39,221 nucleotides of DNA from Gammaproteobacteria bacterium (lineage in GTDB: Bacteria > Pseudomonadota > Gammaproteobacteria > Ga0077536). Below, one piece after another: positions 7,999 through 16,242 of the stretch. Position numbers and translations under genes: made by a program. The notes under the pieces were generated by a model that was not told the DNA's origin, did not search any database, and was given only the letters and a program-made list of their open reading frames with translations. The stretch spans positions 1 to 39,221 of the forward strand of contig JAUIFX010000019.1 in assembly GCA_030429865.1 (NCBI GenBank). The letters run 5' to 3'. How positions within the stretch are numbered: the stretch's first letter is position 1; each line of letters begins with the position of its first letter.

Positions 7999-9012
7999 TC
8001 ACAGGAAACGGAACTCGAAACTCGTCGCCGCGGCGTCGGGCCCGGCCAGCTCGATGACCACGTAGACCGGCTGCCGCGGCGGCATGCCGGCCGCAACGGG
8101 CATGCTGTGGTCGAGGTACTCGGCAGGGTCGAAGCGCCGCGCGCCGACGGCACGCCCACCGGCATCGTGCAGCACGAGTTCGATGATCGGAAACGGGGCG
8201 CTCGTCGCGCCGTCGTTGACGAGCGTCGCGTTGACGAGCAGGGCGTGCTCGTATTGCGGATGCTCGCGCACGTCGCGGGCGAGGAGGCGCACGCCGCCGC
8301 GTCCGTCCGCGGCCAGTGGTGGACAGGGCAGCCTGGCGCACAGCCGTTCGAGCCACGGTGCGGCAGCCGGCACCGCCACCGCCAGCGCGGCCCGCTCGAC
8401 GACGGCGAACTGCACCAACAGAGCGCATCCGAGCAGCACGCAGGCCACCGCCCACCACGGGCGGCGCCGCGGCTGTCGCGCCTGCGCGCGCGCCAGCGCC
8501 GCGTATTCCTCGCGCAACAGGGCCGGCACATCGTCCGCGGGTGGCGCGCCGCCGGTGTCGACGCTCCGGCGCGCCGCGGTTTCGGCTTCGGCGGTTTCGG
8601 CTTCGGCGGTTTCGGCTTCGGCGGTTTCGGCTTCGGCGGTTTCGGCTTCGGCGGTTTCGGCTTCGGCGGTTTCGGCTTCGGCGGTTTCGGCCTCGGCGGT
8701 GTCGGCCTCGGCGGTGTCGGCCTCGGCGACTTCGGATTCGGCGACTTCGGATTCGGCTATATCGCCCTCGGCAGTTTCCGCCGCGGCTGTCTCGCTCTCG
8801 CTTGCCGCCGGGATCGCGGGCGCAGGCGCGGGATGCGTCGACGGTGCGTTCACGTCGAGGCGCGGCGCTGCCGCGGGCTCGTCGTCGACCAGCGTCGCGA
8901 GTGCGCTGAAGACGCGGTCGCAGGTGCCGCAGGTGACGCGACCGTGGGCGATGCTGAGCTGTTCGGCGCGCACGCGGAACCAGCTCTGGCAATATGGGCA
9001 ACGCGTCAGCAC
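7999..9012 (-). CDS. Zinc-ribbon and DUF3426 single-span membrane protein
   Basis: The function is unknown, but this is the usual neighbour between prmA and dusB. The product is 337 aa with a GTG start at 9012 and GGGAG upstream. Residues 1-35 form an MJ0042-type zinc ribbon (CPYC at 5-8, CGTC at 28-31). Residues about 50-150 are an Ala/Glu/Thr-rich linker built from repeats of five residues (AEAET-like), encoded by a 15-bp minisatellite. One membrane span lies near residues 187-206 (WWAVACVLLGCALLVQFAVV). The C-terminal half is DUF3426-like and beta-rich, ending FEFRFL. The predicted topology puts the zinc ribbon and the acidic linker in the cytoplasm and DUF3426 in the periplasm. The acidic linker is not typical of the family in my experience and its length may vary. 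Confidence 0.85.
   Translation of the reverse strand: MLTRCPYCQSWFRVRAEQLSIAHGRVTCGTCDRVFSALATLVDDEPAAAPRLDVNAPSTHPAPAPAIPAASESETAAAETAEGDIAESEVAESEVAEADTAEADTAEAETAEAETAEAETAEAETAEAETAEAETAEAETAEAETAARRSVDTGGAPPADDVPALLREEYAALARAQARQPRRRPWWAVACVLLGCALLVQFAVVERAALAVAVPAAAPWLERLCARLPCPPLAADGRGGVRLLARDVREHPQYEHALLVNATLVNDGATSAPFPIIELVLHDAGGRAVGARRFDPAEYLDHSMPVAAGMPPRQPVYVVIELAGPDAAATSFEFRFL
8581..8760. repeat. 15-bp minisatellite, 12 units, inside the DUF3426 gene
   Basis: There are twelve consecutive units of TTCGGCTTCGGCGGT or close variants. The first seven (8581-8685) are identical and the rest diverge progressively toward 8760, with two further degenerate units to 8790. Because the unit is 15 bp, gain or loss of copies keeps the frame and changes the protein linker by five residues (TAEAE) each time. 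The gradient from identical to degenerate units suggests recent expansion at the low-coordinate end, nearer the 3' end of the gene. Confidence 0.95.
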
Positions 9013-9150
9013 GGCGCGCGATCTCCCGGCAGGGGTGGGCGGCGTCGATCGCGGGGTGCGCCTCGCGGCCGGCGGGGCACACGGCGTTCGACCCGCGCAG
9101 TGTATACGCGATGCCGGCGCGGCGCAGGGCGCGCTGCCCGCGGGCAGCGC

Positions 9151-10044
9151 TCAGTCGGCGCGGCGCCGCCCGGCGACGAGAATCCACTCGCCGCGTGCCC
9201 GCGGCGGCGCGAGCTCGAACACCTCGCCGTAGGCCGCGGCGATGGCGTCGGCCTGCGCGGCGAGCAGACCGGTCAGCGCGAGCTGCCCGCCCGGGCGCAC
9301 CAGCGCGGCGAGGCGCGGGGCGAGCGCGAGCAGCGGTTCGAGCAGGATATTGGCGACGAGCAGGTCGGCCGGCGCCAGGATTGCGTCGTCGACGTGGGCG
9401 ATGGTGACCCGTCCCGCCGCACCGTTGTCGCGCACGTTGGCCCGGGCCGCGGCAACGGCGTCGGCATCGATGTCGACACCGGTGACGGTGTCGGCGCCGA
9501 GCGCGGCGGCGGCGAGCGCGAGCACGCCCGAGCCCGTGCCGTAGTCGATCACGCTGCGGCCGTCGAGCGGCGCCTGTTCGGCGAGCCAGTCGATGGCGAG
9601 CGCGGTGGTCTCGTGGGTGCCGGTGCCGAACGCCTGGCCGGGATCGAGGCGGATCACGTGGCGCGCTCCGGCCGGCGGCTCGAGCCAGCTCGGACACACG
9701 CAGATACCACCGGCGAAGCGCAGCGGCTGCCAGTGCGCTTTCCAGGCATCGGCCCAGGCGGTGTCGGCAATGCGCCGCACGCCGATCGGCGCCTGCCCGC
9801 CGAGCAGCGCACGCAACGCCTCGGTGAGGGCGTCGGCGTCGCAGGCGCCGTCGAACAAGGCCTCGACGGTGAAGTGCGACCAGTCGGCGTCGTTGCGCAC
9901 ACCGGGCTCGTCGAACAGCGCGTGGTCGCCGGCCGCCTGGGTGACCGCGGCGGCGCCGAGCTCCTCGAGCAGGGCCTCGAGCCGCGGCCAGGCCTCGCGT
10001 GACACCTCGACCGTCAGCTCGAGCCAGCCGGGCGCGTCGGTCAC
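9151..10044 (-). CDS. prmA: Ribosomal protein L11 methyltransferase
   Basis: PrmA trimethylates ribosomal protein L11 using S-adenosylmethionine. The product is 297 aa, the usual length, with a GTG start at 10044. The N-terminal substrate-recognition domain (about 1-100) contains WADAWKAHWQPLRF. The linker holds LDPGQAFGTGTHETT. The Rossmann methyltransferase fold follows, with the SAM motif DYGTGSGVLAL (about 168-178), GVDIDADAV, and the NILLEPL motif that corresponds to the family's NIL(A)xxL box. It lies 40 bp after accC, a conserved gammaproteobacterial arrangement. Confidence 0.97.
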   Translation of the reverse strand: MTDAPGWLELTVEVSREAWPRLEALLEELGAAAVTQAAGDHALFDEPGVRNDADWSHFTVEALFDGACDADALTEALRALLGGQAPIGVRRIADTAWADAWKAHWQPLRFAGGICVCPSWLEPPAGARHVIRLDPGQAFGTGTHETTALAIDWLAEQAPLDGRSVIDYGTGSGVLALAAAALGADTVTGVDIDADAVAAARANVRDNGAAGRVTIAHVDDAILAPADLLVANILLEPLLALAPRLAALVRPGGQLALTGLLAAQADAIAAAYGEVFELAPPRARGEWILVAGRRRAD

Positions 10045-10084
10045 GGCGCGGCGTCCGCCGGCGCGGGCCTGGCGGCAGGCGCGT

Positions 10085-11428
10085 TCAGGCCAGGCCCAAC
10101 CGGCGTTCGAGGAAGTGGATGTCGGTGCCGCCGGCGCGGAACGCAGCGTCGGAAACGAGATCGATGTGCAGCGGGATGTTGGTCTCGATGCCTTCGATGA
10201 CGAGCTCGGTGAGCGCGTTCTGCATGCGCGTCAGCGCCGCTTCGCGATTCTCGGCGTGGCAGATCAGCTTGCCGATCAGCGAATCGTAGTAAGGCGGTAC
10301 GACGTAGCCGTCGTAGATGTGCGAGTCGATGCGCACGCCCGGACCGCCGGCCGGATGGTAGACACCGATGCGCCCGGGCGAAGGCCGGAAGGTGTAGGCA
10401 TCCTCGGCGTTGATGCGGCACTCGACGGCGTGACCGAGGATCTTGATGTCCTCCTGGCGGATGTCGAGCGGCTCGCCGGCGGCCACGCGCAGCTGCTGCT
10501 TGACGAGATCGATACCGGTGATCTCTTCGGTCACCGGGTGCTCGACCTGGATGCGCGTGTTCATCTCGATGAAATAGAACTCGCCGTTCTCGTAGAGGAA
10601 CTCGAACGTGCCGGCACCGCGGTAGCCGATACGCTTGCAGGCCTCGACGCACAGCGCTCCCATGCGCTGGCGCGTCGCCTCGTCGATGCCGGGCGCCGGC
10701 GCCTCTTCGATGATCTTCTGGTGGCGGCGCTGCATCGAGCAATCGCGCTCACCGAGATGGATGCAGTTGCCGTGTGCATCGGCGAGCACCTGGAACTCGA
10801 CGTGGCGCGGACGTTCGAGAAACTTCTCGAGGTAGACGGCATCGTTCTGGAACGCGACCGCCGCCTCGCGCTTGGTCAGGCCGATGGCGTTGCGCAGGCC
10901 GGCTTCGCTGTGTACCACGCGCATGCCGCGCCCGCCGCCGCCGCCGGCGGCCTTGATGATGACCGGGTAGCCGATGGCCCGCGCGAGCGCGGCGTTCTCG
11001 CCGATGTCATCGCCGAGCGGCTTGCCCGACCCCGGCACGCAGGGCACGCCGGCCTCCTGCATGGCCTTGATGGCCGAGAGCTTGTCGCCCATCAGGCGCA
11101 TCGTCTCCGGGCGCGGGCCGATGAACACGAAGCCCGATTGTTCGACGCGTTCGGCGAAATCGGCATTCTCGGAGAGGAAGCCGTAGCCGGGATGGATGGC
11201 GACCGCGTCGACGACTTCGGCGGCGGCGATCACGGCGGGAATGTTGAGGTAGCTCTCGGTCGGCGAGGGCGGACCGATGCAGACCGATTCGTCGGCGAGC
11301 CGTACGTGCTTCAGATCGCGGTCGGCCGAGGAATGCACGGCGACCGTCTTGATGCCGAGATCGCGGCAGGCGCGCAGCACGCGCAGCGCGATCTCGCCGC
11401 GGTTGGCGATGACGACCTTATCGAACAT
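10085..11428 (-). CDS. accC: Biotin carboxylase subunit of acetyl-CoA carboxylase
   Basis: AccC carboxylates the biotin of AccB with bicarbonate and ATP, the first half-reaction of malonyl-CoA formation for fatty-acid synthesis. The product is 447 aa, matching the family. I chose the ATG at 11428 ([17 protein letters not shown]), which has GGAGAAG upstream; the longer open frame has no support. Motifs include the phosphate-binding GGGGGRGM (about 162-169), K116 and K159 of the ATP-grasp fold, [35 protein letters not shown] and the conserved C-terminal domain. It is in an operon behind accB. Confidence 0.98.
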   Translation of the reverse strand: MFDKVVIANRGEIALRVLRACRDLGIKTVAVHSSADRDLKHVRLADESVCIGPPSPTESYLNIPAVIAAAEVVDAVAIHPGYGFLSENADFAERVEQSGFVFIGPRPETMRLMGDKLSAIKAMQEAGVPCVPGSGKPLGDDIGENAALARAIGYPVIIKAAGGGGGRGMRVVHSEAGLRNAIGLTKREAAVAFQNDAVYLEKFLERPRHVEFQVLADAHGNCIHLGERDCSMQRRHQKIIEEAPAPGIDEATRQRMGALCVEACKRIGYRGAGTFEFLYENGEFYFIEMNTRIQVEHPVTEEITGIDLVKQQLRVAAGEPLDIRQEDIKILGHAVECRINAEDAYTFRPSPGRIGVYHPAGGPGVRIDSHIYDGYVVPPYYDSLIGKLICHAENREAALTRMQNALTELVIEGIETNIPLHIDLVSDAAFRAGGTDIHFLERRLGLA

Positions 11429-11530
11429 GGAAATCTTCTCCGCGCGTACCGCCGGCAGCGGCATCGCGCATGGCGCGGGAACACGGCGCGCGCTCGCACG
11501 AGCGGCTCAGGATCGGCATGCGTACGCGCC

Positions 11531-11989
11531 TCAGGCGATGACGAACAGCGGCTGGCCGAATTCGACCGGGTGGCCGTTCTCGGCCAGGATGGCCGTGACC
11601 TTGCCGCCGATCTCGGCCTCGATCGGGTTCATGATCTTCATCGCCTCGATGATGCACAGGGTATCGCCGACGTTGACCGTCTGGCCGACGCTGACGAACG
11701 GTGCGGAGTCCGGCGACGGCGCGCCGTAGAACGTGCCGACCATGGGCGATTCGACCACCGTGCCTTCGGGCGCGGGCGGCGCGGCGGGCGTCTCGGCCGG
11801 CGCCTCGGGCGGCGGTGCGAGCGGGGCCGGGGCCGGCGCTGCCGGAGCGGCTGCCGGCGACGGCACGTACTGTACCGCGCTCGTGCCGCGGCTGATGCGA
11901 ACCGATTCCTCGCCTTCGCGGATCTCGATTTCGGCGACGCCCGATTCCTCGAGCAGCTCGATGAGTTTCTTGACCTTACGGATATCCAC
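11531..11989 (-). CDS. accB: Biotin carboxyl carrier protein of acetyl-CoA carboxylase
   Basis: AccB carries the biotin that shuttles CO2 from AccC to the carboxyltransferase. The product is 152 aa. The start is GTG at 11989 ([17 protein letters not shown]), preceded by AGGGGA at a 6-nt spacing; the upstream open codons are poor protein. The order is an N-terminal helical region (1-40), a Pro/Ala-rich flexible linker (about 45-80), then the biotinyl domain. The biotin lysine is in IIEAMKIMN at about residue 118, with the thumb sequence upstream. It is followed by accC after 102 bp. Confidence 0.97.
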   Translation of the reverse strand: MDIRKVKKLIELLEESGVAEIEIREGEESVRISRGTSAVQYVPSPAAAPAAPAPAPLAPPPEAPAETPAAPPAPEGTVVESPMVGTFYGAPSPDSAPFVSVGQTVNVGDTLCIIEAMKIMNPIEAEIGGKVTAILAENGHPVEFGQPLFVIA

Positions 11990-12112
11990 CTGCAGTCCCC
12001 TGTGGGCGGCCGTTGCGCCCGCTGATTGGTTGGTTCGAGGAAACCGCCGCCTCGGCGCCGCGCGCTGCGGCGGGTCCGTGGGCGGTTTCACTCACGCTTG
12101 CGATGCCCCGGC

Positions 12113-12568
12113 TCAGGCGCGGCGGCGGTGCGCAGCGAGCACCTCGTCCGCCGCCGCCAGGGCGAGTTCGTAGCCGGCCAGGCCGAGCCCGGCGATCACG
12201 CCTACCGCCACGTCCGCCAGGTAGGAATGGCGCCGGAACGGCTCGCGCGCGTGCACGTTGGAGATGTGCACCTCGATGAACGGGATGGCGACGCCGAGCA
12301 GGGCATCGCGCAGCGCGACACTCGTGTGCGTGTAGGCGCCGGGGTTGATGACGATGAGTTCGACGCCTTCATCGGCAGCGGCATGGATGCGATCGACCAG
12401 CGCGCCCTCGCCGTTGGCCTGGAAGCAGCGCGCTTCGTGGCCGCGCTCCGCGGCCGCCGCGACGAGCCGCTCCTCGAGCTCGGGCAGGGTGGTGCGGCCG
12501 TAGATCCCGGGCTCGCGCCGGCCGAGCAGGTTGAGATTCGGGCCGTTGATGACGAGCAGCCTGGCCAC
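12113..12568 (-). CDS. aroQ: Type II 3-dehydroquinate dehydratase
   Basis: AroQ converts 3-dehydroquinate to 3-dehydroshikimate in the shikimate pathway. The type II enzyme is a small dodecameric protein. The product is 151 aa from a GTG at 12568, which has AAGGGGA about 9 nt upstream. An in-frame TTG at 12577 would sit directly against that RBS and is less likely. Motifs are [20 protein letters not shown] with the catalytic Arg and Tyr, [20 protein letters not shown] and [15 protein letters not shown] with the catalytic His. It precedes accB by 123 bp, as in many gammaproteobacteria. Confidence 0.96.
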   Translation of the reverse strand: MARLLVINGPNLNLLGRREPGIYGRTTLPELEERLVAAAAERGHEARCFQANGEGALVDRIHAAADEGVELIVINPGAYTHTSVALRDALLGVAIPFIEVHISNVHAREPFRRHSYLADVAVGVIAGLGLAGYELALAAADEVLAAHRRRA

Positions 12569-12698
12569 AGCCGGCAATCCCCTTTACGCCGATGCGTTGA
12601 AACGAGCCGCGAAGCTATCACATCGGCACCGCCGGCGGAAACACGTTTTCCGATTTTCCCGGCAACTTATGCGCGTAAGGGCTCGCTTATCGGACCTT

Positions 12699-13286
12699 TC
12701 AGGAACCTTTCAGAAATCCGGCGAGGCGCTCGGCGGCCGCGTCGGCAGGCCATTCGCCCTGCTTGGTGAACAGCACCTCGCCGGCCGCATCGAGCACCAC
12801 GGTGTAGGGCAAGCCGCCGATCTCGTTGCCCAGGGTCTGCATCAGGCGCACGACGTCGTTGGCGCCGACCAGCACCGGGTAATTGACGCCTTTCTCGGCG
12901 ACGAAGTTGGCCACCGCCGCGGCTTCGTCGAGCGCGATGCCGATGAACTGCAGCCCGTCCGCGCCGTGCCTTTCCTGCAACGCGACGAACGCCGGGATCT
13001 CGCGCAGGCAGGGCGGGCACCACGTCGCCCAGAAATTGAGCACGGTAACGCGACCGGCGAGATCGCCCAGGCGCTGCTCCTCGCCAGCCGGCGTCGCGAG
13101 GCGCCAGTCGAGCGTGGCGTCGGCCGCGTTGCCGGCGCGCGCCACGCTCACTGCCGGGCTGACTGCCGGTCCGGCGACGGCCGCCGGCGGCGCGCTGACG
13201 TCCTGGCGCAGGGCGCGGTGGGTGACATAGCCCGCGCTGCCGGCGAGCAGGGCGAGCGCGACGAGAACGAGGTGAAAAGGGCGCAT
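12699..13286 (-). CDS. TlpA/ResA-like periplasmic thioredoxin
   Basis: This is a predicted membrane-anchored or exported thiol-disulfide protein of 195 aa. An N-terminal hydrophobic segment (about 5-22) is followed by a flexible Ala/Pro region and a thioredoxin-like domain. The active site WCPPC is at 89-93, and the cis-Pro loop is in GGLPYT. The ATG at 13286 abuts the dsbD stop (TGATG), so the two are co-translated. DsbD moves electrons to periplasmic thioredoxins, which suggests this protein is one of its reduced partners. The exact substrate is unknown; a CcmG-like or ResA-like role is possible. Confidence 0.9.
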   Translation of the reverse strand: MRPFHLVLVALALLAGSAGYVTHRALRQDVSAPPAAVAGPAVSPAVSVARAGNAADATLDWRLATPAGEEQRLGDLAGRVTVLNFWATWCPPCLREIPAFVALQERHGADGLQFIGIALDEAAAVANFVAEKGVNYPVLVGANDVVRLMQTLGNEIGGLPYTVVLDAAGEVLFTKQGEWPADAAAERLAGFLKGS

Positions 13287-15205
13287 CAGGGTGGGGCGAG
13301 TCCGTCGAGGTGATCGTGGAAGGTATCGGCATCGACGAAACCGACGAGGCGCTTGTCACGCAGCTCGGCGCCGTCGCGGAAGAACAGTACCGCCGGCGGG
13401 CCAAACAGTTCGTGGCGGGCGAGCAGCGCCTGGTCGCGGGCGTCGTTGGCGGTGACGTCCGCGCGCAGCAGGGTCAGGCCGGCGAGACGCCGGCTGACGG
13501 TGGGCGCGGCAAAGGTCTCGCGCTCGAGATGCTTGCACTCGATGCACCAGTCGGCGTAGACGTCGAGCATCACCGCGCGCCCCTCGGCGGCCGCGGCATC
13601 GACCGCGGCGGCGAGGTCCTCGGCGCTCTTGACCGCGCGGAAGGCCGGCATCGCCGCCGCCGGGCGCGTGCCGCCGGCGAGCGGCGCGAGCGGCGCCAGG
13701 GGATCGACCGCGCCGGCCGCGGCACCGACCACGAGCACGCCGCCGTAGAGGAGCAGCAGCAGGCCGAGCGCCTGGGCGAGGTGGGTGCGCGCGGGCGCGG
13801 CGCGTTCGGTGCGCGCGAGGGCGCCGAGCGCGACCGCGCTGCCCAACGCGAGCGCGGCCCACAGCACCAGCACCAGCGGACCCGGCAGCACGCGTTCGAG
13901 GAACCAGATGGCGACGCCCAGGAAGACCACGCCGAAAACCTGCTTGACGCGTTTCATCCAGGCCCCGGCGCGCGGCAGCAGGGCGCCGGCCGAGGCGCCG
14001 ACGGCGAGCAGCGGCGCGCCCATGCCGAGGCCGAGTGCGAACAGCGCGAGGCCGCCGGTCGTCGCCGAGCCGGTGGTACCGATGTAGGCGAGGGCGCCGG
14101 CGAGCGGCGGCGCGACGCAGGGGCCGACGATCACCGCCGAGAGCACGCCCATGACCGCGACGCCGACCAGCGAGCCGCTCTTCTGGCGCCGGCTGAGGCC
14201 GTCGAGGCGCGCCTGCAGCGCTGACGGCAGCTGCAGCTCGTAGAAGCCGAACATGGACAGGGCGAGGGCGACGAAGACGAGCGCGAAAGCGACGATCACG
14301 GCCGGCTGCTGGAACGCGGCCTGCAGGTTCTGCCCGGCGAGTCCGGCAGCGACCCCGGCCAGCGCATAGGTCGCGGCCATGGCGAGAACGTAGACGGCGG
14401 AGAGCGCGAGCGCGCGCGCGGTCGAGACCGGCTGGCGCTGGCCGACGATGATGCCCGACAGGATCGGGACCATCGGGAAGACGCAGGGCGTCAGCGCGAG
14501 GAGCAGGCCGAGACCGAGAAAAGTCGCCAGCGTGGCCCACAGTGAGCGCTCACCTAGCTCGCGCGCGATGCGGTCGCTGGCCGACAGCGCGGGGACGCCG
14601 CCGGGTGCCGGTGCGGCAGCGTCGAGTGACGGCATCGCCCGCTCGGCCGCGCTGCCCGTAGTGTTCCCCGGGGTGTTGCCCGGGGCGTTGCCCGGCGCGC
14701 CGCGCGCCGGCGTGAACGCGGGCGGCGCCACGGCCACCGTCTTCGTGATCGGCGGGTAGCAGATGCCATCCTCGGCGCAGCCCTGGTAGCGCACCTCGGC
14801 CTCGATCAGCGCGGCGTCGGCGCCTGCTTCGAGGATCGGCAGGCGCACCGTGATGTCGTGCTTGTAGACCTCGACGCGGCCGAACTCGGGGTCGTCCTTG
14901 GGCTCGCTCGGCGGCAGCTCGGCGGCGCCGAGGGCGACGTCGTCGCCGCGCGGCGTGAAGCGGAAACGGTCACGGTAGAGGTAGTAGCCGGGCTCGATGT
15001 CGAAGTCGAGCCGCAGCGCGCCGTCCGCGTCGAGCGATTCGGTCAGGCGGAAGGCCTCGTCGGGCGGCAGGAACTCGCGCTGGCCGGCGGCGTCGGCGCC
15101 GCCGAGGCGTTCGAGCGCGTCGAGCACGCCCGCGCCCGCCGGCCCGGCGACGGCAAGCACGAGCAGCGCGAGGCTGCTCAGGACGAGACGGCGGCGTCGA
15201 TCCAT
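13286..15205 (-). CDS. dsbD: Thiol:disulfide interchange protein DsbD
   Basis: DsbD transfers electrons from cytoplasmic thioredoxin across the inner membrane to periplasmic thiol proteins. The product is 639 aa. After a signal peptide (1-25) comes the alpha domain with the Cys pair in QGCAEDGICYPP. Next is an Ala/Pro/Gly linker with small PGN repeats. The eight-span beta domain contains the redox cysteines in TPCVFPMVP and VGPCVAPPLAG. The C-terminal gamma thioredoxin domain carries WCIECK. All six expected redox cysteines are present. The start overlaps the end of cutA by 28 nt and the stop overlaps the tlpA-like start by 1 nt. Confidence 0.96.
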   Translation of the reverse strand: MDRRRRLVLSSLALLVLAVAGPAGAGVLDALERLGGADAAGQREFLPPDEAFRLTESLDADGALRLDFDIEPGYYLYRDRFRFTPRGDDVALGAAELPPSEPKDDPEFGRVEVYKHDITVRLPILEAGADAALIEAEVRYQGCAEDGICYPPITKTVAVAPPAFTPARGAPGNAPGNTPGNTTGSAAERAMPSLDAAAPAPGGVPALSASDRIARELGERSLWATLATFLGLGLLLALTPCVFPMVPILSGIIVGQRQPVSTARALALSAVYVLAMAATYALAGVAAGLAGQNLQAAFQQPAVIVAFALVFVALALSMFGFYELQLPSALQARLDGLSRRQKSGSLVGVAVMGVLSAVIVGPCVAPPLAGALAYIGTTGSATTGGLALFALGLGMGAPLLAVGASAGALLPRAGAWMKRVKQVFGVVFLGVAIWFLERVLPGPLVLVLWAALALGSAVALGALARTERAAPARTHLAQALGLLLLLYGGVLVVGAAAGAVDPLAPLAPLAGGTRPAAAMPAFRAVKSAEDLAAAVDAAAAEGRAVMLDVYADWCIECKHLERETFAAPTVSRRLAGLTLLRADVTANDARDQALLARHELFGPPAVLFFRDGAELRDKRLVGFVDADTFHDHLDGLAPP

Positions 15206-15534
15206 GCGAGGTAGGGTCCGGAACCGTGTGTCACATCGACCGCGATGATCTCGGGGAGTTCATAGGGATGGGCGTCGCGCCAGGCCGCCTCGAGTGCGCC
15301 GAAGCCGGCCGCGGTGGTCTTGGCGACGAGCAGGATCTCGGCGTCCTCTTCGATGTTGCCCTGCCAGGCGTAGACCGAGGTCACGCCCTCGACGAGGTTG
15401 ACGCAGGCGGCGAGGCGCTGTTCAACGGCCGCGCGCGCGAGGCCGAGCGCGGTGGCGCGGTCGGGGCAGGTGCACAGCGCGACGACGGCCTGCGCGTGGG
15501 CGCCGGCGTGGCTGCTCGTGTCGGGGGCGCTCAT
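15178..15534 (-). CDS. cutA: CutA divalent-cation tolerance protein
   Basis: CutA is a small trimeric protein historically linked to copper tolerance; its biochemical role remains uncertain. The product is 118 aa from the ATG at 15534, which has AGGA upstream; a longer frame to 15693 has no protein-like character. Family features are ALCTCPDRATALGLARAAV, QRLAACVNLVEGVTSVYAWQG, EILLVAKTT and HPYELPEIIAVDVTHG. It is the first gene of the cutA-dsbD unit and is divergent from fxsA, an arrangement shared with Pseudomonas-type genomes. Confidence 0.95.
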   Translation of the reverse strand: MSAPDTSSHAGAHAQAVVALCTCPDRATALGLARAAVEQRLAACVNLVEGVTSVYAWQGNIEEDAEILLVAKTTAAGFGALEAAWRDAHPYELPEIIAVDVTHGSGPYLAWIDAAVSS

Positions 15535-15603
15535 GTCTCGTTCCTGGTCTGCTCGCGGGTCGGTGGCGGCGGCACGATACGGGCTGGCCGTTTCGACGTC
15601 CCG

Positions 15604-15632
15604 TTGGCCGCGCGCTTCGCCGCCCATGTTAT
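15604..15632 (+). promoter_or_regulatory. Possible sigma70 promoter of fxsA
   Basis: TTGGCC (15604-15609) and TGTTAT (15627-15632) are spaced by 17 bp, about 85 bp before the fxsA ATG in the cutA-fxsA divergent gap. The -35 is a fair match and the -10 moderate. No other candidate in this very GC-rich gap looks better. Confidence 0.4.
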
Positions 15633-15716
15633 CGTACGGGCCCGCCGCAGCGTGCCCCGGCGGCGGCGCCCGCCGCGTGCCGCACCACGCCAATTCAAGG
15701 TATCCGCCCCGAGTCC

Positions 15717-16217
15717 ATGCCGGTCTTCCTGCTGTTCGTCATCCTGCTCATCGGCATCCCGCTGACCGAGCTCTACGTGCTGATCAAGGTCGGCCGCGCC
15801 ATTGGCGCCGGCACCACCATCGGCCTCGTCATCCTCACCGCCGTGCTCGGCGCCTGGCTGCTGCGCCTGCAGGGCCTGGTCACGCTGGCGCGCGTGCGCG
15901 CCGCGCTCGAGGCCGGTGAGCTGCCCGCGATCGAACTCGTCGAGGGCCTGATCCTGCTGATCACCGCCGTGCTGCTGCTGACCCCCGGTTTCATCACCGA
16001 CGCCATCGGCTTCCTGGTCCTGCTGCCGGGTGTACGCCGCGCGCTCGCCAAGGGTCTCGCCGCGCAGCTCGTGGTGCGCAGCATCCAGCCGGGCGGGCGC
16101 GGACCGTGGCGCCCGGGCGCGCCGGGCGAGCGCGGCGGCGCGCACGGGACGCATACCTACGAAGGCGACTACCGCGTCGAGAACGACGACGACGAACCGC
16201 CGCGCCGCCTGCCCTGA
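15717..16217 (+). CDS. fxsA: FxsA membrane protein
   Basis: This is an inner-membrane protein of 166 aa. In E. coli, overproduction of FxsA relieves exclusion of phage T7 by the F plasmid; its normal role is unknown. Four hydrophobic stretches are visible: residues 2-24, 30-50, 76-93 and 96-108. The conserved motifs PLTELYVLIKVG, GAWLLRLQG and LLLTPGFITDAIGFLVLLP identify the family. The tail (about 120-166) is charged and disordered. The gene often lies beside groES, but here an aminotransferase gene converges on it instead. Confidence 0.93.
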   Translation: MPVFLLFVILLIGIPLTELYVLIKVGRAIGAGTTIGLVILTAVLGAWLLRLQGLVTLARVRAALEAGELPAIELVEGLILLITAVLLLTPGFITDAIGFLVLLPGVRRALAKGLAAQLVVRSIQPGGRGPWRPGAPGERGGAHGTHTYEGDYRVENDDDEPPRRLP

Positions 16218-16224
16218 CGGCACG

Positions 16225-16240
16225 CCGCGCGCCCGGGCGC
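16225..16240. terminator. GC palindrome between convergent fxsA and aminotransferase genes
   Basis: GCGCGCCCGGGCGCGC is a perfect 16-bp palindrome that fills most of the 25-bp gap between the two facing stop codons. It has no T-tract and no loop beyond the palindrome centre, so it is not a standard intrinsic terminator. It may still hinder convergent transcription. In DNA this GC-rich, chance is also plausible. Confidence 0.25.
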
Positions 16241-16242
16241 GC

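Noticed and set aside
8581-8760. Repeat array considered as CRISPR
   Set aside because: The units are contiguous 15-mers with no spacers and lie in frame within a coding gene.
9593-12025. Plus-strand open frame of 810 codons, and similar long frames at 4882-6714 and 8107-10002
   Set aside because: They are antisense shadows of accB/accC/prmA, purH and the DUF3426 gene. Composition is dominated by Arg, Ala and Gly or by the minisatellite read backwards.
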